DNA from: Eucalyptus grandis
Lineage: Eukaryota > Streptophyta > Magnoliopsida > Myrtales > Myrtaceae
NCBI RefSeq assembly: GCF_016545825.1
Contig: NC_052619.1
Location: 30,667,803 to 30,731,802, forward strand
Length of the DNA stretch: 64,000 bases
Direction: 5' to 3'
The notes beneath the pieces were generated by a model. It made no database searches, had not been told where the DNA came from, and saw nothing but the letters and a program-made list of their open reading frames with translations. A program made the position numbers and the translations under genes. Below, piece by piece: positions 11,130 through 23,352 of this stretch; the first letter of the stretch is position 1, and every line of letters starts with the position of its first letter.

Positions 11130-12460
11130 GCTATGGTGTGAGAATTTATTGATGTCTTTTTTGAAGAGTTGCTTGTATTACCCCTCAAAAAGGGAGATAA
11201 AGTTTGTGATTGAGTTGGCCTTTGGGACGAAGCCAATTTCTAAGGCACCATATCATATGGCGCTATCAGAACTAAAAATTTAAAGGTGTAGATGTAGGAA
11301 TTATTGGACAAGGGATTCATTTGTCCTACTGTATCGCCTTGGGAAGCGCTAATTTTGGTCATGAGGAAGAAGAATGGTTCGTTGCTCCTTTACATCAATT
11401 ATTGGCAACTTAATCAAGTGACGATTAAAAACAAATATCTTTTGCCAAGGATAGAAGACTTGTTTGACTGGCTGCAGGAAGCTTTGGTATTTTCCGAGAT
11501 CGATCTAAGGACGGGTTACCATCAATTGAGGATTAAGAATGAGGATATACCAAAAACGGCATTTTGTACGCATTATGGTCACTATGAGTTCACCGTGATG
11601 CCATTTGAATTAACCAATGCCCCAGCTACTTTCATGGACTTGATGAACTGTGTGTTTAAGGAGTACTTGGACTAGCTCACAATCGTGTTCATTGACGACA
11701 TCTTAGTGCACTCGAAAAGTCCAAAGGAGCATGAACGGCACTTAAGAACACAAGCCGTACACCAAGGTTAAAAAGTGTGAATTTTGGTTGACTAGTATAG
11801 CTTTCTTGGGTCACGTGATTTCTGATGAAGGGATTTTTGTGAACCTAATCAAGATTGGAGCTATTATGAACTAGCCAAGACCATAGATAGTGGTAAAGGT
11901 TCAAAGTTTCTTAGGATTGGCTGGCTATTATAGACAATTCAGTGGAAAGATTCTCTATGATTGCTATGTCTCTGTCACCATTATTGAAAAGGGATAAGAA
12001 GTTTGAATGGGTGGATAATTGTGAGTGTAGTTTCCAAAAGCTTAAGTATAAGTTGACTACTATACTTGTGTTGACGATTTCATTTGATCTGGAGGATATA
12101 GGATTTACAATGATGCATCATATAAAGGACTAATCTATGTTTTAATGCAACATGGGAGTAGTTACATACGTGTCCTGTTAATTGAGGCCTCATGAGTTAA
12201 ATTATCCTACACACAATTTGGAGCTGATAGCGATAATCTTTACCCTTAAAATTTAGAGATATTACTAGTGTATAGAAAGGTTTCAAATTTTTACGGACCA
12301 TCAAAGTCTCAAGTATTTATTCTCTTAAAAAGAGTTGAATGAGGTAGTGTCGTTAGATGAAACTTCTCAATGACTATAATTGCGACATCTTGTATCACCC
12401 TAGTAAAGCCAATAAGGTTACGGATGCGCTAAGTCAGAAATTGCCGATTGTGTAAATGAT
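11130..12460 (+). pseudogene. Element A reverse transcriptase / RNase H relic
   Basis: The best-preserved stretch, 11304-11675, has [48 protein letters not shown] and [17 protein letters not shown]. It is followed after a TAG stop by FIDDILVHSKSPKEHERHL (11690-11745), so the catalytic Asp pair remains. Thumb and connection fragments (FLGHVISDEGIFV) continue to about 11850; RNase H is only traceable in pieces to about 12440 (HPSKANKVTDAL-like). Numerous stops and frameshifts. Confidence 0.85.
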
Positions 12461-12689
12461 GGTTCAAGAGTGGATACTATTTGAAGGAGTTCGAGATTCA
12501 AATTTTAAGTTTGAGGTAAACCACCATTCAAGTCTTATGCCTATCCTTAGAATTGAATCGAAAGTACATGAAAAGATTAAGACGCTCCAATTGATAGATC
12601 TCGAAACCCAGAAAGTTCTACAAGGAGGTGTGGAAAGAGGAAAGACAATTTTCAAGTAATTGAGGACGAAATATTGAAATTTCGTGGAC

Positions 12690-13990
12690 AATTGTGCGTG
12701 CTCAAATGATGCAGAGCTTAAGGAAGAAATTTTGTCAGAGGCTTATCGTAGCAGTTACAGTGTTCATCTGGGTAGCACAAAAATATATCAAAATATGTGT
12801 CAGTACTATTAGTGGAACAGTATAAAGGTAGAGATCACCAAGCATGTTGCCAAGTGTTTGACGTGCCAACAAGTGAAAGCACAATATTGCAAGCTTGACG
12901 GATTTTTGCAACCTCTCGAGATTCCCGAGTGGAAATGAGAATATAATACAATGGATTTCGTACTAGGATTGCCGAGGAGTTAGCAAAATAATGATTCCAT
13001 CTGAGTCGTAGTTGACAAATTAACGAAATCTGCGACTTCATTACCATATGAAAGGAATTTACTTTGGATAAATATGCTAAATTGTACTTGTGACAGATAG
13101 TTTATCTTCATGGAGTGTCAGTAATGATCACGTCAAGTCGAGACCCATGGTAGCTTTTTGGAAGAGTTTATAGGTTGCTTTGGGAACAAAATTGCAGTAC
13201 AGCATAGCCTATCATTCACAAATGAATGGCTAGTTTGAAAGGACTATTCAAACGCTTGCAGATATGCTGCGAGCTTGCGTGTTGAATTTCAAAGGGAGTT
13301 AGGAGGAACAATTTCATTTGGTTGAGTTCACCTACAACAACAACTATCAGTAGAGCATTAAGATGACACCATTTGAAGTGTTGTATGGCAGGGCCTATAG
13401 AACTCTTGTCTGTTAGGATGAAGTTGGTAAACGCAAGATTATAGGCCTTGAGCTGGTTCAACAGTTAGTGGACATCGTCAAGGTAATCTGAGAAAGGCTT
13501 AAGACTGCCTAAAGCCATCAAAAGAGTTATACAAATAAATGGCATAGGACTTTGGAGTTTCAAGTGGGTGAGCACGTATTTCTCAAAGTGTTACTGATGT
13601 GAGGCACTTCGCGCTTTGGCAAAAAAGGGAAGCTAAGCCCAAGGTACATGGGCCATTTCGAGATTTTGGAGCCGATAGAGACTTTGCCCCCATCGTCTTA
13701 CGTTGCCGTCGAGACTTACTCAAGTATATAACATTTTCCACATGTCGATACTGAGGAAGTATGAACCTAATATGACCCACGTACTGAAATTTAAGTAAAT
13801 AGATGTGATCGATAGGGTGTCATATGTGGAAAGACCAACTCAGATGGTGGATCGAAAGAAACAAGTGCTACGCAACAAGACGATTCCCTTAGTCAAAGTG
13901 GTATGACAACACCATATAACGGAGGAAACTACATGGGAAAATGAAGAGAATGAGGCGTTAGCATCCCCACTTATTTGTGGAAGTTTTGTA
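12690..13990 (+). pseudogene. Element A integrase and C-terminal domain relic
   Basis: Successive fragments in different frames match gypsy integrase: KEFTLDKYAKLYL with the following IVYLHGVSVMI (about 13045-13125), TIQTLADMLRACVLNFKGS (13240-13300), and FTYNNNYQ near 13330. The end carries MSILRKYEPNMTHVL (about 13740-13785) and LVKVV...EETTWENE (13890-13945), the region that in Tekay/Del elements leads into a chromodomain-like tail directing insertion to heterochromatin. Broken by many stops. Confidence 0.82.
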
Positions 13991-14021
13991 ATGATTCAAA
14001 TTTCAAGGACGAAATTTTTAT

Positions 14022-14035
14022 AAGAATGAAAGAGT
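14022..14035 (+). promoter_or_regulatory. Polypurine tract of element A
   Basis: AAGAATGAAAGAGT directly precedes the 3' LTR start TGTGATATCCCG. The equivalent in element B is AAGAGGGGAAGAGT. One pyrimidine interrupts the purine run. Confidence 0.65.
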
Positions 14036-14841
14036 TGTGATATCCCGAAATTTGGCTCTTTTCAAAATATATGAAATTGTTATTTCATTAATGCACTGAT
14101 ACTTTAAACTGATCACTCATAAGTTAACTAATCTATTGAGCGAGGCCATAAAGGGTTAAAACGCGACAGACTAGAGAATTTGATTAAATGGACTGCTCGA
14201 CCATAAGGATCAATAAGGGTAAATACTGCATTGTTATAAGTCAATTAATGAACGGATATAAATCGATTTAATGGAAGTACGTAGTTGGCTCACGAATGAT
14301 TTCGTATGATTATAGTACTCGCGTCAAATAACAAGAAACTAATTTTCTATTGATCATGTACTCATAGTACATAATTGAACCCTTAAAATTATATGATAAC
14401 CGAGGGTCATCCACGATTTGAAGAGGTACAAATGTAAATCGAAAATTTTCAACCATGGGTTAGCCACGCGAAAACTCTTAAAAGTCACATGATAATTTAG
14501 GTCATACTAAAATTGCATTTGATCGATTTTAACCATAAAATTAAATTCGATTTTGGATATCGAATTTTTGAATATTTCAAGACTAACTTATTAGGCGTCG
14601 CCCCATTGTCCATCAAATTAGTGGCAAGTTCAAAATTTTCGGAAAATGAATTATCATAGGAAAATTGGAAACAAGGGAACCATAGTTAATGGCAAAGTTG
14701 TGAATATTGGCCAAATCTTAGCTTTAAAGAAAAGAGGGAAACGGAAAGAAAATTGAGGGGATAAAATGCTTGGTGAAGAGGAATTTAGGGAGAGTGGGTG
14801 AAGGGGAAATCATGGATTTTGGGGAAAAATCTTGGGAAAAT

Positions 14842-14900
<59 letters not shown>

Positions 14901-15132
14901 GTTCACCCCTCCCCCTTCATTTCCTTTTTCCTCTACCAAGTCCTCCCTCGTCCATTCTCCTCCTCTTCCTCTTCTTCTTCTTCTTACTCTTCTTTTCTTC
15001 CTTGTTTTGTTCCTTTTGGCCCATCTCACCACCACCTATCACCGCCATCTCCATCACCACTCACCACCACTCACCACCGTCCGAGCCGTTGCTTGTTCCG
15101 CCGCTCGACCACCAAGGTTGGCTGCCCCTCAA
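14036..15132 (+). mobile_element. 3' LTR of element A, piece 1
   Basis: It starts TGTGATATCCCGAAATTTGG right after the polypurine tract and is colinear with 5503-6590 of the 5' LTR. It ends at CTCAA, the duplicated target of the solo LTR that interrupts it. A long (CT)n run lies at 14845-14898. Confidence 0.85.
14845..14898 (+). repeat. (CT)n microsatellite in LTR A leader
   Basis: About 27 CT units form an uninterrupted run. The 5' LTR has a shorter, interrupted run at the same place, so the tract expanded after insertion. Confidence 0.95.
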
Positions 15133-16202
15133 TGTGACATCCTGATTTTCAGGCTATGATTTCGATTGGTTAAATTGGGCATTTCATCGACGCGGCTATA
15201 GTGTTTTTTTTCTGAGTTGGCCACTCACAAGATAACTAGACTAGCTAGGTAGGCTATTAAGGACTTTAAGGTAAATAGACTTGAGAATTCGATCGGGAAT
15301 TGACTTCTTGACCATGCTCATCTTTAGAGATCATTGCGGAACAATATAAAATCGACTTGAAATTAGAGATAGGTCGGTTCGACTGAGATGAATGACCGAT
15401 CGTGGGTGACTCCACTAAATTGGAAAATTTTTGACCGGCACTAATTTGATTTTACTGTCGTTTTGGTACTCTGTGTCCGTATTTGAATCCTAGAGATTTT
15501 CACGACAATCGAGAGTCGCCAATGTGTTGAGTGGGTTCATTGTGGCTTGAAGAAAATCGACCACGGGTCTTTTGTCCCAAAAAGTTTTAAAAACTACTTG
15601 GTAGCCTAGGTCACACTAAAAGTGCATCGGAGTGAAATTAACCACCAATCTAAGTCTGATTTCAGAAATTGAAAGTCATGTCGTGTCATGAGTCATTCTA
15701 GGAACGTCGACTCACCTTTCAAGGAATTTCCGGCAAGTTCGGGAATTTTACGGAAAATCGTTGCGGACAATGCGGAGAACGAGCGAAAATTCAGATTGGT
15801 CAATTTGAAGAGACTTTTATCATCTAGTGTAAGTGAATCGATGAATGGAAGTTGTTTGGGCTTTTTCGATTTCAAATTGGACCTCAACCGAATTTATTTG
15901 TTCAGAAAATCGGATTCCGAGAAAAATGAAATAAAAACCAGTTTTGAAGGAAATTCGTGAGATGGAGAAATCGATTCATCCTGGTCTTTATTGAGACTTC
16001 AAATTGTGCAATTGGTAAATAATTGGACCCCAGGATGACCAATCGACGAAGTTGGTTGAAGTTGAGCAAATGGTGTTTATGTTTTGTTTAATTTTCTCTC
16101 CATTCTCCTTGGATCTACGCACTCATGCACGTACCCCTCTTCGGCCGACAACACCCATGCACATCTTCACTTTGAAAATTGCTTTGGTCTTCATTTCTTT
16201 AA

Positions 16203-16754
16203 ATGTTGACCAATGGGACCCCCCTTCCTTCCTATCCATTTGCAGTCACATCTCCCCCTCTCTTTTATTATTTCTCCATGCTTCGCACGTTCCTCATTAC
16301 TTCAGCTGACAATCTCTCTCTCTCACACGAAACCCCCCTACAGTCTTCAATTTCTTCTTTTCCTTTGACCGGTCTGCTCTTTTATCTTTTTTCACTTACT
16401 TCCCACGCCAGGGTAGCTGAACCCTACTCCCTCACGTCTTCTGCTTTCTTTAATTTGCTTGGACGGAAGCAAACCCGCAGAAGCAGCCCCACGATTCCTC
16501 TTCTCCTCTGCCATGCCGCACTCACGCATGCCTCATCCCCACCGAGAATTTTCTTCCCTGTAGCTCACCCACGTATTTCATTCGGTCAGCAAATCAGCAA
16601 CTTCTTCTCATGGTTAACTCCAACAGCGACGAAAAGGAGTCCTCCGAGAGACCTCACGTCCCGCAAGCCCCGCAGCTGCAACTCAGCCCGGTTCCTGGTC
16701 GTTCCATCACTGCGGCCACTGAATCTAGTCAAACCGTGTCCATTCAGCCACTGA
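16203..16754 (+). other. Long open frame in the leader of solo LTR 1, probably non-coding
   Basis: A 183-codon frame rich in Ser, Pro and Leu lies in the C/T-rich leader. The same part of other LTRs (45544-46137; 36842-37443) is also open, but I see no convincing shared protein wording beyond composition. It most likely reflects the scarcity of A-rich stop codons in a pyrimidine-rich leader RNA. Confidence 0.4.
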
Positions 16755-17744
16755 TTTCATCCCTGCAGAACCGATTCATCAAGGTCAGAAGCTCGGGAGC
16801 AGAATACCCAACTCGAATAGCGAGCTTGTAGGCTGATTTCGGCCCCGATTTGGCCCCGCTTGGCAGTCCTGCTTTGAGGTTTATCGGCACTCGTCGCATG
16901 CTCATCAATTTGATCCGAGCGGATCTTTAATCAAGTGAGTTTTACTCACTAATGCATTATTAGTTTGCTAATTATACTTAAAGGTTGATTAGTGTTAATT
17001 AAGTGTAATTATGTGGTTAGATTGGAATTGATTAGCGATTATTAGTAAATTTCATTGGATATTTGTTGTTTGGTTAGTGTACTTAGATAGAGAATTGCTT
17101 ATAGTATTTATTAGATGCTTCGTGGGATTTTCCCGACCCTTATCGGGTGTTAATTAGGCAATTCAGGCCTAAGTGAGATTTTTGATATTTAAATATTATT
17201 TTTCGGAATTAAATTAATTAATTATTTATTTTCTGAAAATTCAACTAGGATGGCTAGTGATTGGAATATTATGCTGATGACTATGGTGAAGTCCGTTTAT
17301 TTAATTGAGCTTTATATTGTGCTAAATCGAATTTATTGTATTTATGTATTTAATTTTCGAAATTAATTATTTAATTATTTATTTTTCGAAAATTCAACTG
17401 GGATGGCCAGCGACCGAAATTTGGTGCTGATTGTCGTGGCGTAGTTCGTTTATTTAATTGAGCTTTATTTTGTGCTGAATTGAATTATTTGTGAAATTGA
17501 GAATTATTCTTTAATGGAATAATCTTTGATAAATAATTGGAAAACAACCGGGTGTCGGTTGACAGCACCAAAAGTGTTTTGGTGGACTACAGATAATTGT
17601 GGGATTTGTGGAAAGGAAATTATGGCTAAGGTCGACCGTGTGCCCACACATGGGTATTTTTATTAGGAAGGATAAAAATGGTGATTTGATTAAATGATTA
17701 TTTTCGGCATACTATAAATGTATGGCTAGCAGCTTCTGGAGAGC

Positions 17745-18045
17745 ATCGGGGGTATATTATATCGGCCTTCGGGCGATATGTCAGCTTTGGGTGAGCAGTA
17801 TACCAGTATACTATATCGACCTACGGGCGATATGTCAGCTTTGGGTGAGCAGTATACTTTATTATCAGCTTTGGGTGAGCATATGGTATACTATATTGGC
17901 CTTCGAGCGATATGTCAGCTTTGGGTGAGCAGTATACCAATATACTATATCGACCTACAGGCGATATGTCAGCTTTGGGTGAGCGGTATACTTTATTATC
18001 AGCTTTGGGCGAGCTATACTATCTAATTGTCAGCTTTGGGTGAGC
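17745..18045 (+). repeat. Minisatellite with core CAGCTTTGGGYGAGC (solo LTR 1)
   Basis: The core TCAGCTTTGGGTGAGC recurs about seven times, alternating with GTATACTATAT and CGGGCGATATG-type spacers, so unit length varies. The same array occurs in both LTRs of element B. Confidence 0.9.
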
Positions 18046-18281
18046 AGTCCTGATTTGATAGGACTTTATAGATAGTACGGAATGTGCCGACCAAGCATGG
18101 GTCGTGTTGACATGTGATCGATTAAGTCGATTGATCATTACTTGATTTGATGTTGTGAATTGATTGATTGAATGGAAATGACCGTGAGTGGTCTTGTTGG
18201 CGTGTAATCGACTAGATCGATTCGATCAATGCTTCGATCTGTAATGTGATTACTTAGGTGCCTATTTGATCTGTAGTAATA

Positions 18282-18310
18282 TGCAGGTGGAATCTGAGGC
18301 CAAGGTAAGT
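18282..18310 (+). promoter_or_regulatory. Micro-exon-like segment in solo LTR 1
   Basis: TGCAG is followed by the 18-nt GTGGAATCTGAGGCCAAG and then GTAAGTCC, a consensus acceptor and donor. The segment is kept in other LTRs of the family. Splicing is inferred only. Confidence 0.5.
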
Positions 18311-18386
18311 CCTCTGACTCATGTTGTGCATAGACAGCCCTAAGGTGTATTAGTTTACTAATAAGGTTTTAGGGGGTAAAACTTGC

Positions 18387-18401
18387 TGAGACATAGTCTC
18401 A
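18387..18401. promoter_or_regulatory. Palindrome TGAGACATAGTCTCA (solo LTR 1)
   Basis: The 6-bp arms TGAGAC/GTCTCA are separated by 3 nt and lie 82 bp after the GTAAGT at 18305. The same element occurs in four other LTRs. Confidence 0.7.
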
Positions 18402-18425
18402 TCCCGGTTTGAGGAAAACATTTCA

Positions 18426-18504
18426 GGACCCTGATGAAGAACCCGAGGATAAAGAACTCGAAGAGGTGTATCTGGAGGAGAACCCTGAGGATGATCTGGA
18501 GTAG
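18426..18504 (+). pseudogene. Truncated LTR small-protein relic, acidic tail only (solo LTR 1)
   Basis: After the acceptor-like ATTTCAG the frame reads DPDEEPEDKELEEVYLEENP and closes with TAG shortly after. The VYLEENPE wording is shared with the acidic C-terminus of the ORF in solo LTR 2 (near 22820-22850). The front two thirds of that ORF are missing here, a deletion. Confidence 0.55.
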
Positions 18505-18687
18505 GATCCTGATGACTTTTGCTGTAGAATCAATTTGAGTAGAAACCAATCGTTTTAGTATGGCTTGTATATGAATATAAGGGTGTTGGTTTTCAGGTTC
18601 AATTTCCTAGTCCTACTTGTATATCCCATTATTTTATTGTCTGGGGATTTTTATATCTGCTTCCGCATGTGCTGTCAAAATGAAAAG

Positions 18688-18732
18688 GGTCGGCGATACG
18701 TAATCCTGGGATATCGCATTTTAAAATTGACC
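18688..18732 (+). promoter_or_regulatory. Terminal LTR hairpin (solo LTR 1)
   Basis: Outer arms GGTC/GACC enclose inner arms GCGATA/TATCGC. It ends 43 bp before the LTR terminus. The inner arms differ from those of the other LTRs but remain complementary. Confidence 0.6.
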
Positions 18733-18775
18733 AAAAGTAAGGGATGTGCGCGTGCCTGAGGATCGGGGCGTGACA

Positions 18776-19839
18776 CTCAACCTCATCAAACTAACACATT
18801 GTTGCCCGCTCACCATCGTAAGCTCAAGCCGCCTGCACCATCCTTCGCCAACTGTCTACCTGAGAGTGTTCTTGGCCTATAGGTCCTAACACAAGATTAT
18901 AATTCTAGCTCTTCCAAAGTGGTACCTCACTGATGGCTCACTGTCACCATATGCCTATCCCTTTCCACTATTGCAAACCACCTTTATCATCCTCACCTCA
19001 AGCTATCACCACCATCATCGAGCTCTCAAGCAAGGTGGCCATGAGCCTCAAAGCTCATTGTGTCGCAGCTGCTGTGTCGCCATTGCGTCGCCGTCGAAAA
19101 ATCCATGAGTTAACTCCTAATACTTGATTAGGTAGTTAATTGCGTTTAGAGGTAGGTTTAGTTTAAGCTAATGGTGGTTAGTGATATTTAATGTTGGTTT
19201 AATACTGACCATGGTTTAGGATGTGTTAGATTAAGACTAATTGAGATTAGTCTTAATTAAAGATAATTGTTTAATTAATCACAATTATTTTAATTAACAA
19301 TGATTAATTTTAATTAATTATAGTTATATTAATTAATGATGGTTAGTCTTAATTAATCACAATTAGCTTAATTAATAGTGATTAGTGCATGTTAATGATG
19401 GATTAGTCGTTAAGTAAAATTTTATGCTCATTTTTCTAGATGAGTTTGTGCATAATTCCAATTGTTTAAGCTTATGATGCCATGTTATCGATTGCTCAAT
19501 GATAGGCTTTATTTACTATTTCAAAAGAAGGTTTGATGGGGAAAAAAATAGTAATTTTTGCGGTGTTTGGTTTGGATGTCAAGTTTTACGTGTTAAACAG
19601 GGCAATGGGGTTCTAAAGTGAAAGTGTGCAAAATTTGATGGATAAATTTTTAGTACGTGCCCACACACGAATATTTTACTAGAATTTTAAGTGTAAAAAT
19701 TTGTCAAAGTTGATTATTTGGAACATGAACTCTTTTGTACTAGGCTAATTAACAGCAAAATATATTGGCTTGACTATTGGCATGCTAAAGTAATCATTTA
19801 ATTGAACCCCTCACCCAATGAGAGTTTAGGGGCCATACC
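18776..19839 (+). mobile_element. 3' LTR of element A, piece 2
   Basis: This resumes LTR A after solo LTR 1 (CTCAACCTCATC, as at 6577) and is colinear with about 6580-7570 of the 5' LTR. It ends with ATACC, the target duplication of solo LTR 2. Confidence 0.85.
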
Positions 19840-21884
19840 TGTGACATCCCAGATTTTCACTCATGTTTTCTACCGAATAAATCGGGTATTTCATTGATGC
19901 GCCTATAGAGCTGTTTTCAAAGTCGATCACTTTCGAGAGAACAAAATTATCTGGGGAAGTTATTAAGGACTTTAAGGCAAATAGACTTGAGAATTCGACC
20001 AAGAATCGGCTTCTCGACCGTGCTTATCTTTAGAGACCATTACGACACAGTTAAAAATAGAATTGAGATCAGAGATAGGTTGGTTCGACGGAGATGTGTG
20101 GCTGATTGTGGGTGACTCCACTAAATTTGAAAATTCTCGTCGACCGGCACTAGTTTGATTTCTCTGTCGTTTTGGTACCATGTGTCTGTATTTGAATCCT
20201 TGAGATTTCCACGACAATCGAGAGTTGTCAATGTGTCGAGTGGGTTCTTTATGGCTTGAAGAAAATCGACCACGAATCAATTGCACTAAAAATTTCTAAA
20301 AACTAATTGGTAGTCTAGATCACGGTAAAAACATGCCAAATGGAAATTAACTGTGAATTGAAGTCCAATTTCAGAAATTTTAGAAATTTCGACTCGCCTC
20401 GAAGATTTTTCTGCAATCCAAGACTTTTTTGAAAAAAGTCGGCATAGGACCGTTTTTGTTTGGAAAAGGCCGGGGATTAAATTTGGTCGCTAAATTGAGA
20501 TGCAAGATGGATTCATGAGTAAGGAAAAATATCCATTAGAGCATTGAGACATCACTTGAACTTATTGAAACCAATTGATGTTGATTTAATAAGGAACAAG
20601 TGTCCAATTGGAGCCAAGATTATGAAAATTCGTAACTCCCCTTCCCCCTAGCCATTTTGGACCATTTGACATGTCCAAGAAGAAGCCTTGGTGGCCTAAT
20701 GGAGGCCAAGGGAGTGTGCATGGTCTAGGATGAGTTTTGGGAGATATTTTTGTGGAAAATTAAGGCATAGGGCCCCTCCATCCCTCTCTCCCTCATCCCC
20801 TCCCTTGCTGCAGTCCAAGACCCTCTCTCTCCCTCCATTTGTCTTGTGTGAACACCAGATGAAGGGGAAAAAGTAGAGCAGCCAACCGAAGCAGCCGCAC
20901 GCCTCATCGGAGCCGCTTGTCACCACCCGCACGCTCTGCTGTTCACACGAGTCGTTCACCCCTGCTCGCCTTCCACACCGGTTCAACAACTACCCCGTGG
21001 TTTGTGGAGGTCTATCGGAGCCCGTTCAACCCTCGTGAGTCCACATCTAGGCCTAGTTTGGCCTATTCCCTCTTTCATGAGCAATTCTCGCTTTGAATCA
21101 AGTTGTTTGGCTTCTGTTTCCAACAAGAACATATCATGTTTTTGTGGGTTTCCAGCAGCTTCCCAAGCCCATTTTGAGGTTTTTCGGGCCTCAAACCTTA
21201 GGCCCGTTTTGGAGAAAAATGTCCCTACGACGTTCCCAACGTTTTAATCCAAGCGGATTGTTAAACGGGTGAATTTAGCTCACTAATCCTTATTAGTATG
21301 CTAATGATGCTTAGGGATTGACTAAATTTAATTAAGTGCAATTTCTTAGGTGGTTATATTAGATTAAAATAATTAAATTAGGGATTTACCTATGCATGTT
21401 AGGCAAATGGTTAGTGCATTTAGCAAGTAGACAAGTCCTATTAATTATTGAATGAGTCTTGGTAATTTTCCGGGTTCGTCTTGGCTTCCAATTAGGCGTT
21501 ACGAGCCTAAATTGGATTTATTGCTATTTAATAATTAAAATTTGAAATTAATTAATTAATTAATTTCCAGAAATTCATCCGAGATGGCTGGTGACCAGGA
21601 TTTTATGCTAATTTTCATGGTGCTGTCAGTTTATTTATTCGAGCCTTAATTTGTGAGAAATTGATTTATTTGTGATTTTAGGATTTATTCCTAAATTAAA
21701 TAATTTTGGTTATTAATTAAAAAATAACCGGACATCAGTTGATAATGCCAAAAATGTTTTGGTGGACTACAGAAAATGATTGGATTTATGGAAATGAAGA
21801 ATATGATATTTTGGCTAAGGCCAATCATGTATCCACACGCGATATTTTATCGAGTATGATAAAATAGTGAGAAGAAATGTTGTG

Positions 21885-22150
21885 TGACATGGCTTGGTGA
21901 CTAGATAGGTCGCCTTGGCGTATAGGTCACCTTAGCGTATAGGTCACCTTAGAGAATGCACGTGGCTCGGTAATTAGTACATCGCATTGGCATATATGTC
22001 ACCTAGAGAATGCACAAGGCTCGGTGATTAGACAAGTCGCCTCGGAGAATGCACGTGACTCAGTGATTAAGTATATCGCCTTGGCGTATACGTTGCCTTA
22101 GAGAATGCATGTGGCTTGGTGACTAAGTATACTATCTTGGAGATTATATA
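21885..22150 (+). repeat. Minisatellite of solo LTR 2 (GCCTTGGCGTATAGGTCACC type)
   Basis: Irregular repeats of CTTGGCGTATAGGTCACC and AGAGAATGCACGTGGCTCGG occupy the same relative place as the CAGCTTTGGGYGAGC array of the related LTRs. The unit sequence is different. Confidence 0.8.
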
Positions 22151-22265
22151 GTATGGATTGAGATGACCGGGGGGATGGTCATGATGACATGTAATTGACT
22201 AAGTCGATTGATCGATGTATCGATCCGTGATATTATGATTGGGTGCCTATTGAATTGTACTGATT

Positions 22266-22294
22266 TGCAGGTGGAATCTGAGGTCAAGGTAAGT
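22266..22294 (+). promoter_or_regulatory. Micro-exon-like segment in solo LTR 2
   Basis: TGCAG precedes GTGGAATCTGAGGTCAAG (18 nt, one base different from solo LTR 1), followed by GTAAGTCC at 22289. A palindrome, TGGGACATTGTCTCA, lies 82 bp further on (22371-22385). Confidence 0.5.
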
Positions 22295-22447
22295 CCTCTG
22301 ACTCATGCGTGCATAGGAAGCCCATATGACATATTGGTTTACTAATCAAGTCTTAGAGGGTAGAACTCGCTGGGACATTGTCTCAATGGTTATTGTATAA
22401 TCATTTCAAGTTCTCAGATTGCAGCATCTCCACCTTCTCGTCCTCCT

Positions 22448-22930
22448 ATGCATTTCGGTATACCCGAGGAAGTCACCGAGTTAGAAGTCCACTTTCCGAT
22501 ACACCCTCACCCAGAAGAACTAGAGTACGTTTTGGTTCAATCGACCATTTGGGTTGATGTAGGTAAGGACACCCTGAGGCCCCATGAGTATTAGTCGTGG
22601 TATCGTGAGTATCATGGTAGGCGAAGGGAGGGTCCCATGCCAGAAGGTGATGTGCCTATGTTCGTTCTGGAGGAAGCACTCGAGAAGGGGACGACTGATC
22701 ATAAGGATGGGTTAGTGGTGGATACACAAGACCCTAAGCTCAAGAGTGATCACGACTCTCCAAAACCGTCAACAGTAGACTCTAGCTGGAGCATGCTAGA
22801 AGAAGAAGTTGATCCAGAGGAGGTGTACCTAGAAGAGAACCCAGAGGAGGAACCTGAGGAGGAGCCTGAGGTGAATTTTGAGGAAAAAGACCTCGAGGAG
22901 GATCCTGAGTATGACCCGGATGAGAACTGA
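22448..22930 (+). pseudogene. LTR-encoded small acidic protein, one in-frame stop (solo LTR 2)
   Basis: About 160 codons stay in one frame from the ATG at 22448 to the TGA, interrupted only by a TAG at 22592-22594. The front reads MHFGIPEEVTELEVHFP, then LVQSTIWVDVGKDTLRPHEY, then after the stop REGPMPEGDVPMFVL and KDGLVVDTQDP, and the end is a Glu/Pro/Asp-rich tail. The block IWVDV...GP...DVP...DG.VV aligns with the intact ORF in the solo LTR at 38462. An acceptor-like ATTGCAG lies just upstream, and the ORF ends 291 bp before the LTR end. No known family is recognised, and function is unknown. Confidence 0.6.
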
Positions 22931-23141
22931 GACCCCATCCTGTTTTTGCAAACGTTGAGTTTTGATCGGATATATAGTAAATCATACTTGTGAATAGTAT
23001 TGTATTATACTATATAGTTTGCTTTGTGTAAAAATGCGGTTGTGGTTTTCAGATGTAAAAAATATAGCCATACTTTTTTATCCCATTATTTTATTGTCTG
23101 GGGATTTATTTAATGCTTCCGCATAAGTATTAAAATAAAAG

Positions 23142-23180
23142 GGTTGGCGATGCATCCTAGGACGTCACTATTAATCGACC
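23142..23180 (+). promoter_or_regulatory. Terminal LTR hairpin (solo LTR 2)
   Basis: The outer arms GGTTG/CGACC pair with one G-T wobble. The inner arm GGCGAT faces a partly matching CGTCAC. It ends 41 bp before the LTR terminus. Confidence 0.45.
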
Positions 23181-23352
23181 AGGTGAGGGATGGGCACACG
23201 TTCAAGGATCAGGGCATGACAATACCCGATGTTTATCAAATGCCCAGTAGGTGTTCGGATGCCGCGTCACGATTGAGGTTAGACTGATGCTTTTTTATGG
23301 AATGCTATCTAGGGGGGTTCTAAACGATATCGTGCTCGATGGAGTAGGATGA

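Larger units (their letters stand above)
15133..18775 (+). mobile_element. Solo LTR 1 (3643 bp) nested in the 3' LTR of A
   Basis: It starts TGTGACATCCTGATTTTCAG and ends GGGGCGTGACA, flanked on both sides by CTCAA (15128-15132 and 18776-18780), a perfect 5-bp target duplication. No PBS, gag-pol or second LTR is present, so it is a solo LTR formed by LTR-LTR recombination. It is related to the LTRs of element B and to the solo LTRs at 19840 and 36128. Inside are a CT-rich leader (16230-16900), a GTGAGT site at 16935, two copies of a ~150-bp repeat (about 17236 and 17388), a minisatellite (17745-18045), a micro-exon-like segment and a palindrome. Confidence 0.93.
19840..23221 (+). mobile_element. 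Solo LTR 2 (3382 bp) nested in the 3' LTR of A
   Basis: It starts TGTGACATCCCAGATTTTC and ends TCAGGGCATGACA, flanked by ATACC on both sides (19835-19839 and 23222-23226). No internal region is present. It is more diverged from element B's LTR than solo LTR 1. It holds a leader with CT-rich stretches, a GTGAAT site at 21269, one copy of the AT-rich ~150-bp repeat, a diverged minisatellite (21885-22150), a micro-exon-like segment (22271-22288) and a nearly intact small ORF (22448-22930). Confidence 0.93.

Noticed and set aside
22750..22938. Minus-strand Ser-rich frame opposite the acidic ORF
   Set aside because: It is the complement of GAG/GAA codons; the plus-strand frame aligns with other LTR ORFs and this one does not.
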